NCBI GenBank assembly: GCA_031266495.1
Contig: JAISAX010000114.1
Location: forward strand, 1 to 14,711
From: Opitutaceae bacterium
GTDB lineage: Bacteria; Verrucomicrobiota; Verrucomicrobiae; Opitutales; Opitutaceae
Direction of reading: 5' to 3'
DNA length: 14,711 nucleotides
The notes under the pieces were generated by a model. That model was not told the origin of the DNA. It made no database searches and saw only the letters and a list, made by a program, of their open reading frames with translations. Below are positions 14,596-14,711 of this stretch, piece by piece (positions within the stretch are counted from its first letter, which is position 1; every line of letters starts with the position of its first letter). A program made the position numbers and the translations under genes.

Positions 14596-14711
14596 TAGCC
14601 CGACTTCCGCTACTCGACCTTGAAAGCCGTTTTTTTCGGACGTGTGCGCCGCGTAACCCGCTGATCAGTGGCGTCTGATTTTTCCAAGGTGCGTGTAGTC
14701 CCGACCTACCC

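Noticed and set aside
1..14711. rRNA, tRNA, CRISPR array, transposase or integrase genes
   Set aside because: None was recognised on either strand; no cloverleaf, regular spacer-repeat pattern, or DDE or tyrosine-recombinase motifs were seen by eye.

Overview
The window looks like chromosomal DNA of a GC-rich Verrucomicrobiota bacterium, most likely near Opitutaceae. The signs are a PEP-CTERM surface/exported protein, an FTLVELL-type prepilin with a C-terminal LDGH end, and large secreted glycoside hydrolases in one cluster. This assignment is inferred from gene content only.

Left half (about 1-7000, all minus strand, read right to left): a carbohydrate/surface module. It holds a PEP-CTERM protein (6940-6050), a pseudopilin-like protein (6031-5354), a 1083-residue exported clan GH-A-like glycoside hydrolase (5159-1908) and a cytoplasmic GH88/GH105-like unsaturated glycuronyl hydrolase (1517-39). 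The 390 bp between the two hydrolases carry a 177-bp AT-rich inverted-repeat element and a LacI-type operator-like site. Long poly-G runs (poly-C on the coding strand) lie just upstream of the PEP-CTERM and clan-A hydrolase starts.

Middle (7000-8100, plus strand): three small XRE/Cro-type DNA-binding proteins in a row. The first is preceded by three evenly aligned operator-like dyads. The central dyad lies between a plausible -35 and -10, and the third overlaps the start codon. The second has its own, unrelated dyads. The second and third are one base apart.

Right half (8214-14567, plus strand): a type I restriction-modification locus in ruins. HsdM is frameshifted and cut short, then joined directly to the last ~90 residues of HsdS. 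An AlbA_2/ATP-binding regulator-like gene has lost a central piece. HsdR has a frameshift, a TGG-to-TGA-like nonsense codon and loss of its C-terminal half, and is joined to a YgjP-like zinc metallopeptidase lacking its first residues. In the middle of this wreckage sits an intact, translationally coupled gene pair (9667-10239 and 10236-11195). The first is a nucleotidyltransferase-fold protein resembling the DUF6932 group. The second is an uncharacterised partner whose coding sequence contains a 13-C homopolymer.

This pair is the best candidate in the window for an undescribed system (toxin-antitoxin-like or defence accessory). The repeated internal deletions could be true genome decay or assembly collapse. 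The sequence alone cannot separate the two.
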